From Gordius sp. MW1 (taxonomy: Eukaryota; Nematomorpha; Gordioida; Gordea; Gordiidae), in the NCBI GenBank assembly GCA_964036665.1, contig OZ038532.1, positions 17,325,037-17,389,036 on the forward strand: 64,000 nucleotides of DNA, in the 5' to 3' direction. The first letter of the stretch is position 1. Every line of letters starts with the position of its first letter. A program made the translations under genes and the position numbers. The notes under the pieces are model-generated. The model worked only from the letters and a program-made list of their open reading frames with translations. It ran no database searches and had not been told where the DNA came from. Positions 45,701 through 56,211 of the stretch are shown here, one piece after another.

Positions 45701-48700
45701 ATCACTTATAGTATATTCTATAACGTCATGCGTATTTTTACGCTTTGAAACATTAAATAAAAGTCATTTCTTGCTTTTTTCACGTCACTTATTATTATAG
45801 GAGGGTCGTGTCCCCTCCTTTGTAGCTAAATAGATTAAAAAAAATCTAATTTTGTCCTTTTTTTGCGCGTTAAATAAGGAGAAAAATGTAAATACTTTTA
45901 ACAAAGTACCAATAAATGTTGATATATCTCAGTACTTCTGACCTCTAAGCAGGGCTCCGCCCCTAACTCCTAACAAGTTTATTTCCCTCGGTTCTTTAGT
46001 GTTAGGTAGCGCCCCCTTCCCCCTTTTGTTTTTTGTTGAGCCTTTAACCTATACTCTTCTACATTTCGATGAAAAATATTTCATTTGCTGTGAAATTTAA
46101 GCAGGGGAGAATAACGGGCCTTAATGTTTGAGGGCGCTTGGCTACGTCGATGCCTATACCGGTTGCTTTAAGTTTTTATGACTTATTTGAGTACACTGAT
46201 ATCTTATTGACCAAAGTAAGGTTTGTATTGTATATAGCAAAACAACGTTTGCCGGGTCAGCTAGTATTATATAAGATTGTATATATATATATAGTCACCA
46301 AAAAATTGGAAAAAAAATCTAAAAAGTTATACTTTATTCAAGTTTCCTTTATAACATATCACAGCTTTTAATTGTTTCATTTCATTTCAATAACCTAAAA
46401 GATTAAAAATGGTGGAAAAGCAAAGAAGCCACATAACTTAATTAAAAACATTGTAACTTTAAATAAGGTTTTAAAAAGTTTATTTGGCATATATGGTATA
46501 ATGTATCCCACCCAACTAAAGAGTCACTAGTGAAAAAAACTTTTTCCCTGTAAATCTCCTCTTAAAAATAGAAGAACTCGTTTGACCAGAAATAATTGAT
46601 AATTTATTTTTACATAAAACCTTAAAAAGTTATATGAGCCCAAGCTCACTATCTGGGCCCAGGCCTATAATTTAATTTTTATAACGGGGAGGGGGGGGGC
46701 GAAACCTAAACAAGCCCATTGCAGATCTCTAATTGTATATTCCAATACAATTTTGATGCATGTGCCTAGTCATTAACTAGATATATTTTAGCGAGTCTTT
46801 TGATATTGATTTGGGAAGTAATAAATTGTATTAGCTAAATATAATTATAAAAAATTAAGGACAACAGCTAAAATTATTAAACAATTTGCTAAATTGTATT
46901 ATAAAAAATTTAGTGATTGACTTATTGTTTCATAAAATCTAAGTTTATATGACCCATACAGTAGGCTCAATGATTAATTAACTAATATAAAGATGCAATT
47001 TGTTTTTGATAATATATTTATAAAAGCCATGCATAAAAACACTTGTAAATACAAATCACTTATAATGTTATCAAATAACCTTTAAAATACTTTTTGCACA
47101 TATCTATAAATACTAGTTGAGAATTTTGCTTTTAAATGGTGCTAACCAACTTTCCTAATAAATAAACTCAACTTTTCTGATCATATTATAGGGTGCTTGC
47201 TTTGTTTTTTATTTGTCATAATTATAAGCTAGACTTTTGTCAACAAATAAAATCAGAAATATATATTTCATATATGTCCACATGTTAGGAAAAATTAATA
47301 GTTTCGCTTGATAGGATAATAAACTAGCTCAAATTAAAAACTATGCTTATTACAGCTTGACTTTACAAGTACATTAAATTCTTATCTTAAATATAAACCT
47401 ATTCATAACAAACATCTGCAAAAAAATTCTACATTTTTCCCCAAATAATTGCAATGTGATTTTTAATTTTTTACTATTTTTAATTTAACATTTTTAACTT
47501 TTGAATTCATTTAAATGAGAAACCTTTATAATGTTTAAATATTATAGAAAATATGTGCAAAAAAGTATTCTATAATTTTATTCAATATGTTGTTTGTCAA
47601 GGATTCATTTAAATAAAAAATTTAATGTTATTTGTAAAAAGAAATACTTTGACATTTAAAATTCATGGTGTTAATGTACATAATTGTTACAATAGTCTTA
47701 AGTTATGATAGGCAAATTAAACAAAATCTAAGCCAAATTTATTAAATATCTTGCACTTATTACAAAAAATATGTAAAACAAAATTAGGTCTCTGGGGGGG
47801 GGGGGGGGGGGAAATTAGACCCACTTATATTAAATCATGATGCCAAAAAATGCTATCCTATGGTTGACCAATAAAAACAAAACATTTGCTATATAAAACA
47901 AAGCATAGGATACACCTTTAAAAATAAATTTTAAAAGAGTATAATTAGTCAATTAGAACAAATTATCAAAAAAAATTAAAATAATTGTAACTCATAGGCA
48001 ATTTAGACTAATTATTGTGAAAGGTAAGCCTACCTTCTCTTCCTTCATCAGTTGTAAGAAAACCACAATCGCTTTCTTCATCTTTAAAACTAGAAATTTA
48101 AAGTTACAAGTATGATGTATTACTTTCTATCAATGTCCATTTGACAATCCTGATTAATAAATGTCCTATAAGCTTATTTAAAATATATCCTAAAAATAAT
48201 GATTCTACCTTGCTTTATGAGTTAATTTCAAATGTGGTTTAACTTTGCTGGGGCTTGCATTTAAATGGAATTTTGATTTGTGCCTTAATTTAGGCTTAAA
48301 TTCTCTGAGCAAACTAGGAGATGATGGTACAGTTGATGCATTATTTAGATAGACATTATGAGGAGGATGTTTTATTTGATTTGAGATAGTAAAATTTTGA
48401 TACTGGATATTCTGTTTTATGAAAATCTCCTTGCAGGCTAAACATTTCGAAAACTCAGTTTTATCAAAATTTAAAGTAGAGGTGGATATTTGAGATTTTC
48501 CAGTAATAAAAGATGGTTTGGTACATTTTAATTTTGCAAACTTTCTTCTTATAACATTACTGCTATCATCTGTATCAGACATTAAAGTTTCACAATTTTC
48601 ATCTTCATCAGGATTATCTCTTGCATCAATAATACAAGGTGCTTGAACGCCTGGAATTTTATTAAAATGAAAATTTGCTAATTTTCTTTTTCTACAACGC

Positions 48701-48729
48701 CTACGTTTATATGAAGCGATATTTAACAT
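42798..48729 (-). CDS. GPATCH2-like protein lacking a G-patch domain
   Basis: Likely nuclear protein related to G-patch-domain proteins 2. Proposed minus-strand exons: 48729-48209, 48089-48034 and 42979-42798, in phase, 252 residues. The N terminus is very basic (YKRRRCRKRKLANFHFNK, 7-24), like the Arg/Lys-rich start of GPATCH2. The family block is FLTTDEGREGDDEQSEW at 184-200, close to the TNDEGRQGDDEQSDW of animal GPATCH2 proteins as I recall them. The C-terminal 50 residues are acidic and then CKNCYDTKYLKL; no G-patch glycine pattern is seen. Intron 1 is 119 bp and intron 2 is 5,054 bp, holding a Helitron. Further exons inside intron 2 cannot be excluded, though the join used here keeps phase and ends in a proper stop. 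Start is the first ATG of the open frame. Confidence 0.68.
43401..43495 (+). mobile_element. MITE of the CATGGGCGTAGCCAG family, truncated
   Basis: CATGGGCGTAGCTGGATTTA, then GAGGGGGCAATAATGATGGGG; the rest is lost. It lies 46 bp left of the Helitron 5' end, in intron 2 of the GPATCH2-like gene. Confidence 0.6.
43541..46264 (+). mobile_element. Helitron with antisense, rearranged Rep/helicase pieces
   Basis: 2,724 bp. It starts TCTATATATATAAAATTCTC (5' TC) and ends GCCGGGTCAGCTAG, a 3' CTRR-type terminus, inserted between A (43540) and T (46265) as expected for Helitrons. The 5' part also has the CTCCTCCGAAACGACTGGAC block seen in invertebrate Helitrons. Minus-strand coding remains: PIF1 helicase C-terminal part at 45621-45304 (AFAITINKAQGQT), Helitron Rep-to-helicase region at about 45230-44738 (IVTTNMIHGPCG, DGYLIYRRRSTDDG, NRWVLPYSPLL), and helicase core at 44618-44256 (IIWDECTM, LLLSGDFRQTLPVI). 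Coding is antisense to the termini, and the helicase end precedes the Rep region. Frames are broken, so it is inactive. Confidence 0.82.
43845..44240 (+). repeat. Minisatellite inside the Helitron, about 5 units
   Basis: CAGGTATGTTATTTTAATTA recurs five times with spacing of about 80-100 bp, each unit also holding ATTCACTACAACATATTACA and, in part, TTCAGATTTCTATTTCATCA. Units vary in length through internal deletion. Confidence 0.8.
46265..48033. other. Rest of intron 2 of the GPATCH2-like gene
   Basis: AT-rich with G runs near 46690 and 47795. No gene or clear repeat seen apart from scraps of GC-rich hAT-like ends near 46630-46665. Confidence 0.5.
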
Positions 48730-48855
48730 TTTAAGATTCAGATGAGCATCTTAAATCACTTAAGATACGATACAAATCCAAATGTTTTACAATGTCGATA
48801 AATAAATAATCAACTCGCCCATAATTAAAACATAATTAATGATATTGCTCCCTTC

Positions 48856-49010
48856 TTGGGCGTAGCTAGCATTAAAATTAAAGCGGGGCAATAATAATTT
48901 AGACAGGTAAAAATGATATTTTTAAAATTTTAGCCATAATCATGATAAATTTTAAAGAAATTGTGAATTTTGAGGGGGTAGCTGCCCCTCCCTGCCTCCC
49001 TTACAATGGG
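48856..49010 (+). mobile_element. MITE of the CATGGGCGTAGCCAG family, decayed
   Basis: Left end TTGGGCGTAGCTAGCATTAA, then GGGGCAATAATAATTTAGAC, AT-rich centre, and GCTGCCCCTCCCTGCCTCCC at the right. The terminal inverted bases of the right end are missing. Confidence 0.6.
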
Positions 49011-49165
49011 AGTTTTACAATTTGATTTTTTTATTTTAATGTTCTTTAAATTATATAATGTTTACAATAATGATTTAGTCAAAGATAATTTTCCCGCATG
49101 ATTTTTACACATTCATGATTTTTAATTAGCTTGATTCCGAAAGTTTTTATTATTTAAAAGGTTAA

Positions 49166-49197
49166 AAAATTAACCTCGCGTATTATCATATACGACA
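49166..49197 (+). repeat. 32-bp direct repeat, left copy
   Basis: Starts AAAATTAACCTCGCGTATTA and ends ATATACGACA. Identical to 56180-56211. The flanking bases also agree in part (GTTAAA just before each). Confidence 0.9.
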
Positions 49198-49791
49198 TCT
49201 TTCCCTTTAAAAATTGAAGTCTCCATCTGATTTTGTTGGAAATTCTTATGTGCTCCATCACCAATGTGTAACATTTAATAAATCATGTGGTCTTCTCATC
49301 TGAAGGATTAAATTGTTCATGGCAAACGGGATGTCTTGAGTTACCTAATTTATGGACTGTGGGAATAATCCTGGAATAATCCTATCCTCCCCGCACTGTA
49401 ATAGGCAAAAGAAACGAGTGGGAATATCCCTGCACTGTGAAATAAATTTTCTAAGAATTTTTCTTTCATTCGGTGAGTATTGCCATTTGTTATCGGATAA
49501 CTCTGTTGTTAATTTTACCGCGCCATAAATTATTGACGTTCTGATCTCTACGATCTATCTTTAAAGAGGAATTCTCTTTTTATATGCCTTTACCTCCATA
49601 CATAAGGAACTAGTCTCAAGAAAGGGGGGGGGGGTCTAGGTATATAAAACATCCGTATATCATACGTATATACGACACCTTCCCTTTTTCAAAAAAAGAA
49701 TAGGGCCAGGGGTAGGGATATATGTAGACAAAAATTTAATTGATATAATTAAAATTAAATGTTTTTTACAAACTCGCCTGTGGCTTACAAT

Positions 49792-50464
49792 TAAAGCCCT
49801 GCACGGGCCGCCCGAAGCCCGACCCGGCCCGGGCTCGGGCAGAATTTAATAAAACAATCGGGTTTCGGGCTCGGGTCGGGATGAGGCGGCCCGACTTAAG
49901 GCCCGAGCCCGGCCCAATATGACTAAAGCAAATGAATCTTTTATAAAATATGATTTAAACAAACTCAACTCGATATTAAATAATTATCTTCGTACACCAT
50001 ACACAATATAGCTTCCAAGCTTCAGCTTTTTCCCCCTGTCTATAGTATTTTGACCTAAATTGCAAATATTTTAGTATTTAAATAAATCATGTAGCTATTA
50101 CTTTAGAAATTAAATAAGGATTTTTTTTTTATTTGGAACTATTAGTAAAATTTTATAAAGTTAGATTTCCAGTTTTAAATTATTGGCTGAATAAATTGTA
50201 GCGAGTGAAAATAAAAATTTTATTTCAAACTTATTCTAGTTGTAAATTAAGATTAATAACAATTTAATGCATTATGCATTTATATGGTGAAATAATTTTT
50301 AAAATAGATTTTTAAAATTTTCTATTTGAAAAATCGGGTCGGGCTCGGGTTGGGCCAAAAATAAAAAAGTCATTCGGGCTGGGCCGGGCTCGGGCAAATT
50401 AAAAACAGAGACGTCGGGCTCGGGCCGGGCCCGGGCAGAAAAAAATTCATTTTGCAGAGCTCTA
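49792..50464 (+). mobile_element. hAT-like MITE with GGCCCG-rich ends
   Basis: 673 bp with inverted ends TAAAGCCCTGCACGGGCC and GCAGAGCTCTA, and a perfect 8-bp duplication CTTACAAT (49784-49791 and 50465-50472). GGGCTCGGGCC-type blocks lie inside both ends; the centre is AT-rich and non-coding. The TIR and duplication fit hAT. Confidence 0.88.
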
Positions 50465-50492
50465 CTTACAATATTAAAACATATAATTATAG

Positions 50493-50607
50493 TTAACAAT
50501 TGTGTTATGTAACGTTAATGTAATTTTATTACTTCGCATTTTAGAAATAACCGTTGTGTAATTTTCTGTATTATAATCGCGTAGATTCAAATACAATAAA
50601 CTTTATA
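50493..50607 (+). repeat. 5' LTR of the outer element
   Basis: About 115 bp, from TTAACAATTGTGTTATG to CAATAAACTTTATA. Matches 56017-56132 with roughly seven differences. Confidence 0.87.
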
Positions 50608-50998
50608 TCTGGCGACAAAGATGGGATCTACAATAAAGACAGAAAATTCTTTGGGGAAAGAAGTGGATATTTATACTGCAACCATATTCCCCAGATATTC
50701 CGATAGAAGAATATTTCGAGAATGTAAAATATATCCTAATAGCCAGAGGAATATGCGCAACAAGAGATGCATTGAAACAGATATACAAAAAAATATTCCT
50801 TGCATATTTTGGAATCGGAAATGTGATCCAAGTAAAAAACTACTTATTTCCCCGTAAAATCGAAAACGTGGATTGTGAGAAGATCATTGAAACATGTAAC
50901 ACCATTTTTAAACCTAGATCTAGTACTATGGCTTCAAGATTAAAGTTTATTCGCCTTATGAGGTCAGAAGGCGAGTCGGTGTTAGGATTTAATAAACG

Positions 50999-53900
50999 TG
51001 TAGTGGTCGTGATACGAAGAGAAATATACGCACGCAGAGTCAACCCTCATTTGAATATTAACCAACCCATCCCATTATTTAGACTCGCGATAAATAGTTT
51101 TGGTTTTTTCTGTTTTCATTAATGTTTTCCGTAGAATAAACCATATGTTCCTTTCTTTATCGCTATAATTTGGTGACCCCGTTCTTTTTTCCCTCCAACA
51201 ATCTCACGAATTAAATAGTTATTGCTCGCAAACAATCATCTCTTTTCAAAATGGAAAATTCTACAGAGAAAGAGGGATGTGAAGCAACTATCCAACTGAA
51301 AATACCCACATTTTACCGTAGAAATGTTAGAATTTGGCTAGCTCAGGCAGAAGCCGTATTTCAGGCAAGAAGAATTACCTCTGAGAAATCAAAATTTGGT
51401 TATATTCTTGAGACATTACCTCCCGAAGTCGCTGAGAAAGTGGAGGATTTAATCATTAATATCCCACCTGATCAACCATTTCAGAAACTCAAACAAGCAC
51501 TTATCAAGAGGGTAGGCGACTCCGATGAATCAAGATTGATGGAATTCCTAACGGCAGTGGATTTAGGGGATAGATCCCCATCTCAGCTTTTGCGATACAT
51601 GAAGAGTTTAGTGGGAACATACGTTCTTGACCAAAAGATTCTAAAGGAACTCTGGCTCAATAAATTACCTTGTGAACTAATTCCCATATTAGTCTCGTTT
51701 ACTGAAGATACTGCACTGGAGAAATTGGCGGAAACAGCCGACCGCATCGTACTAGCCAAAAAAACTAATTATGTTAATAACATTCATAACCAAAAAAAAC
51801 ACTCCACCGATGCATACCCTAAAGAACTAACAGATGTTTTATCTGCTTTAAATAGGACATTAGAAAAGATAGGTCAAACCCAGACCCCTTTTCGCCCACC
51901 TGGGATTTCGAGCGACAGACCCTGGTGCTGGTACCACGACACCTGAGGATCAAACGCCAGGAAATGTGTTCAACCATGTTATTTTAGAAAAGGTTTAAAA
52001 AGGCAGGCCTACCAGTAAAGGCGATAGCTGGATCCGGCCATAACAACAATAATCGCCTTTTCTACGTATTTGACAAAATATCAGGGCTCCGCTATTTGAT
52101 TAACACTGGAGCGCAAATCAGTGTAATACCACCTACCACTAAAATAAAGGTAACACTAAACGATATATGTTTAAAAGCAGCAAATTCGAGAGATTTAAAT
52201 ACTTTTGGGAAAATATCGTTATCATTAGATATAGGTTTAAAACGAGAATTCAAATGGATATTTTTGATAGCAGATGTACATTCACCTATATTAGGTTCTG
52301 ATTTTATATCATATTTTGGTTTAATAATTGATATTAAAAATAAACGCCTAATTAATCCACAAAATTTTTCTCTAAAAGTATCAAATATAACTAATCCCAT
52401 TAGCAGCCCAATTTCACAAAATAATGATTTTTACTCCATATTAAAACAATTTCCGGATATTACCAAGCCACCGGATTTTAATGACAAAGTGAAACATAAT
52501 ACCAAACACCATATAATAACAAAAGGACCAGCGATCCATTGTTCTCCACGACGTTTAAACCCCGAAAAATTTCAAATAGCAAAAAAATAATTTGAAGAAA
52601 TGAGGAGATTAGGAATAATACGACCTTCACATAGTAAATGGTCATCCCCCTTACACATGGTCCCAAAAGAGGCCCCAGGGACATGGCGTCCATGTGGAGA
52701 TTTTAGATGCTTAATTACGCAACAAGACCTGATAGATACCCGATATTACATTTACATGATTTTACTTTAAATCTAACAGGCAAATTCATTTTTTCAAAGT
52801 TGGATTTGGTAAAAGCTTACCATCAAATTCCGGTGGCACCAGAGGACATCCCGAAGACCGCAATCACAACACCTTTTGGGCTGTTTGAATTTTTAAGAAT
52901 GCCTTTCGGAGTTCGGAACGCAGCACAAACATTTCAGCGCCTCATAGATGACATTTTTAATGGGTTGGATTTTGTGTACGCCTACATTGATGATATACTT
53001 ATCGCCAGTTCCACAGAACATGTACACAAATTACACCTCGCAACAGTTTTTAAACGATTACAAACATACGGTATTCGGATAAATCTATCAAAATGTTCTT
53101 TGGGGGGTAAGATCATTAAACTTTCTTGGTCATCACGTCGATCAAAATGGCATACGCCCCTTGTCAAACAAAATTGACGCGATTAGGGATTTTCCGATTC
53201 CTCAAACAATGAAGAGTTTGAAACGTTTTTTAGGTATGGTGAATTTTTATAGACGGTTTATACCAAATTGTGCTTCAATTTCAAAACCACTTACCGACCT
53301 ATTAAACAATGATGAGAAAGAGATTAAAATAACGGAGGCAGAAATGAATTCATTTAATCTCCTAAAACAAAGTATAATTAAAGCAACTAATTTAGGATTT
53401 TTAAAACCAAACTGTTGGTTAACGTTAACCACAGATGCTTCGAACATAGCAGTAGGGGGAGTTTTACACCAAATAATTGATAACAAACAACAACCATTAG
53501 CTTTTTTTTCTCAAAAACTATTAGCAGCTCAAACACGCTATAGTACATTTGGACGAGAACTACTAGCTATTTTTCTGGCGATTAAACATTTCAAACACAT
53601 ACTGGAAGGACGTCATTTCACTATATTTACGGATCATAAACCTTTAATTTATGCTTTTCAGGCAAAAGTTGATCGTTACTCACCCAGAGAGATTCGACAT
53701 TTGGATTATTATAAAAGGTAATAGTAACATTGCAGCGGACACATTATCTCGGTCAGACATAACGTCTCTAACTCTACCTTTTTGTCCTAATGACAACCAA
53801 AGAGTTATGATCCAAATGGATGATCCGGAGTTAAACTATCTGGGTGCGATTACGATGAAAATCTAAACGCCTTACTACACTAAACAATGTCTTTTGCAAC

Positions 53901-54306
53901 GTCTGCCGAAATTGAAATTGTCCACTACTCAACACGGCCATCACAAACAACACAACACAAACCTTCACGGCCTTTAAGAGCAAAGACTACAATTTCGGCG
54001 AAACAATGCAAATTACTCTTTTGTTGAATTGCTATGCAATTTTTTAAGAAGGGGAGTATCTGTAGGGAAATTATGGTTACCTTGGAACAACTTTCTTACT
54101 CAATTTGAATACACACTATTCATACTCCGCCGTATTCTATTCACCATCATTATAATTTGAATAACCCCCAACTAACGTACGAGTTATGCATATTAGCCTC
54201 GATAGTATGATATATAAACTAATGCGTGCCATCGAATATGATTAATTTATATCTTTTGATATTAATAAAGTTCCTTTAGTTAGAATAAAGTAGGTTAAAC
54301 ACCTAC
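50999..54306 (+). mobile_element. Ty3/gypsy LTR element nested in the outer one, broken
   Basis: Inserted in the gag region of the outer element, with a duplication AAACG (50994-50998 and 54307-54311). Left terminal region TGTAGTGG to about 51167 is followed by TTTGGTGACCCCG, a primer-binding site used by many gypsy elements. Parts: gag (51251-51946, EAEAVFQARRI-type), aspartic protease (52085-52330, NTGAQISVIPP), reverse transcriptase (about 52590-53150, [10 protein letters not shown]), RNase H (53400-53720, LTTDASN and FTDHKPLIYAF). No integrase was recognised before the right LTR, and a purine tract AAGAAGGGGAG precedes it. The coding region is interrupted a few times. Confidence 0.83.
54061..54306 (+). 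repeat. 3' LTR of the nested element
   Basis: About 246 bp from TGTAGGGAAATTATGG to AAACACCTAC, with AATAAA near the end. It shares the TGTAG start with the left terminal region but little of the interior. Confidence 0.65.
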
Positions 54307-56016
54307 AAACGATTGAAGGAAACTGCACAAGTGGCACAGTTTAATAATGATGTTGAAGAGCGCCTTTGGGACCAATTCGTAGCAGGAATATGATTCCCGA
54401 AGTTCGGAAATTCGTAGTAAATATCCTAGGATTCTTGACGAAACAGGTAGAAGCTTAATTTTTGATAAAATTTTGGATATGGCTTTAGCATGGGAGACGG
54501 CAGAGTGCGAGGTTAATTCGTGGAATTTAAATCGAATAAGGTATAATCGTAATGGTGCAGGTGTAGTAAGAACCAGACCGACCCCAACCGTACTGCTTTT
54601 AAATGTTTTCGTTGTGACCGATCACACACTCGTAAATATTGCGCTGCAGCTACTGCAAAATGTTATAATTGCAATAAAATAGGTCATCTTTCGCGAGCAT
54701 GTAGGAATAAGAGGGTTAATCAAGTTTTTGATGATTGCGAGACAGAGGTTGACGATATTAATTCCATTAATCACGTTAAAAATATTGATCGGAAACGAGC
54801 AACCAAAGGAGTCACGTTAAATGATGTTCCATTCCGTTTGGAATATGACACCGGCGCCCAGGTGTCCGCGATAAATGAGAAAATTTGGAACCAGATTGGA
54901 AAACCTAAATTAAGGCCAACACATAATTTAATGGGTTATGGCCATCAAAAATTAGACATATTGGGAGAGACAAACATTAAAGTGGGGCTAGGTCATACGA
55001 GCAAATTACTACCTGTCATCGTTACAAAAAGATCTGACGTACCATTATTTGGCTTACCCTGGATAAATTTTGGATTTTACATTCACAAATGTGTCAAAAT
55101 ATTTAAGGTTTCCAATCAAAACTCAAGTACGAAAGTAAATTTAATAAAAAAAATGGGCCAGAAATTTTGATGATAGGACTAAGGGCGATACGGTGAAAGC
55201 TAATAACAAAAAGAGAGGGAAAAAGTTGAAAGAGAACACCTTGCAAGATGCAAACGAAAATACAGACCAATTGGAGCAACAATCGGAATTTAAAATAGCT
55301 AAAAAGAACCTCGGGATATTACCAGAGAACGATGGCCAATTAGGCAAAAAATCAAATGCTGATCAAACAAACGGTCATGAGGATAGAAACGATGAAATCC
55401 TCCAAACTGGAATAGAAAAGAGGAATTTTATCAACTCAGATGTATTACCCAAATTTAAAATGGCTGCCAAAAAAGGCACAATTGCCAATGGTAAATGGGT
55501 TAAAAAGGATGTGAAGGCAGATGATGATGAGCCTACAAAAGAAGAGATTCTAAAAACGAAGGCAGAAACTATCGCACCCAATGATGATAAGGCGACACGG
55601 CCACGGAACTTGGAAATAAGGGAATTCTGGGTAAAAAATAAATGGACGCCAGGATGGCGGGAAGGAAAAGTACTCCCCAGGACTGGGTTGTTGTCCTATA
55701 GCGTTGAATGTAATAATAAAGTCTTGCGCAAACTTGCGGACCAATTGGGAAAAAAAGAAGAGGAGGTAGTTGAAGATCAAAATTCGTTAAATTCAGCTTT
55801 TCCTGGAGTAAATGATGCATCATTTGAAGAGGAGGAGGTAGTTTATGATCAAGAGATACCAAGAGCAGAACCTGTAGAGTCAACACGGGAAGAACTATGG
55901 CCGGTAGATATTGACACACCGGAAGATAAAGATGATGGAAACTTAAGAAGGGAAAATAGACCAAGGAAGCCACCTCGGAGATTGAAGAAATTTTAAGCTG
56001 GTTAAGAGGGGAGAGA

Positions 56017-56132
56017 TGTAACAATTGTGTTATGTAACGTTAATTTAATTTTATTACTTCGCATTTTAGAATAACCGTTGTGTAATTTCCTTTATTATAA
56101 TTGCGTAGATTCAAATAACAATAAACTTTATA
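56017..56132 (+). repeat. 3' LTR of the outer element
   Basis: About 116 bp, TGTAACAATTGTGTTATG to CAATAAACTTTATA, followed by TATAG. Confidence 0.87.
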
Positions 56133-56179
56133 TATAGCAATCATATAATATGTAGATGTTATACTAATAAAAGTTAAAC

Positions 56180-56211
56180 AAAATTAACCTCGCGTATTAT
56201 CATATACGACA
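56180..56211 (+). repeat. 32-bp direct repeat, right copy
   Basis: Identical to 49166-49197, placed 48 bp beyond the right LTR of the outer element (its end at 56132). Confidence 0.9.

Larger units (their letters stand above)
48730..49791. other. Intergenic tract with element debris
   Basis: No gene. Contains a decayed MITE (48856-49010) and one copy of a 32-bp exact repeat (49166-49197) that recurs at 56180-56211. A weaker partial echo (TATATACGACACCTTCCCTT) is near 49667-49686. Confidence 0.5.
50493..56132 (+). mobile_element. Ty3/gypsy-type LTR element, broken, with nested insertion
   Basis: LTRs of about 115 bp at both ends and a 5-bp duplication TATAG (50488-50492 and 56133-56137). Primer-binding-type TGGCGACAAAG follows the left LTR and a purine tract AAGAGGGGAGAGA precedes the right LTR. 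Parts: gag pieces at 50621-50998 and 54312-54480, zinc knuckles near 54590-54710 (CYNCNKIGHLSRAC), an aspartic protease at 54770-55080 (YDTGAQVSAINEK), then a charged tail to 55996 like the end of a pol protein. Reverse transcriptase, RNase H and integrase are not found, so it is internally deleted as well as broken. A second LTR element (50999-54306) interrupts gag. LTRs differ by roughly 6 percent, older than the element at 7353. Confidence 0.85.

Noticed and set aside
50299-50499. Minus-strand protein rich in Arg-Pro-Glu-Pro
   Set aside because: It is a translation of the GGCCCG repeats in the hAT-like MITE end and crosses the MITE boundary.
55569-56024. 151-codon minus-strand frame
   Set aside because: Antisense to the charged tail of the outer LTR element and crosses into its end; no recognisable protein.
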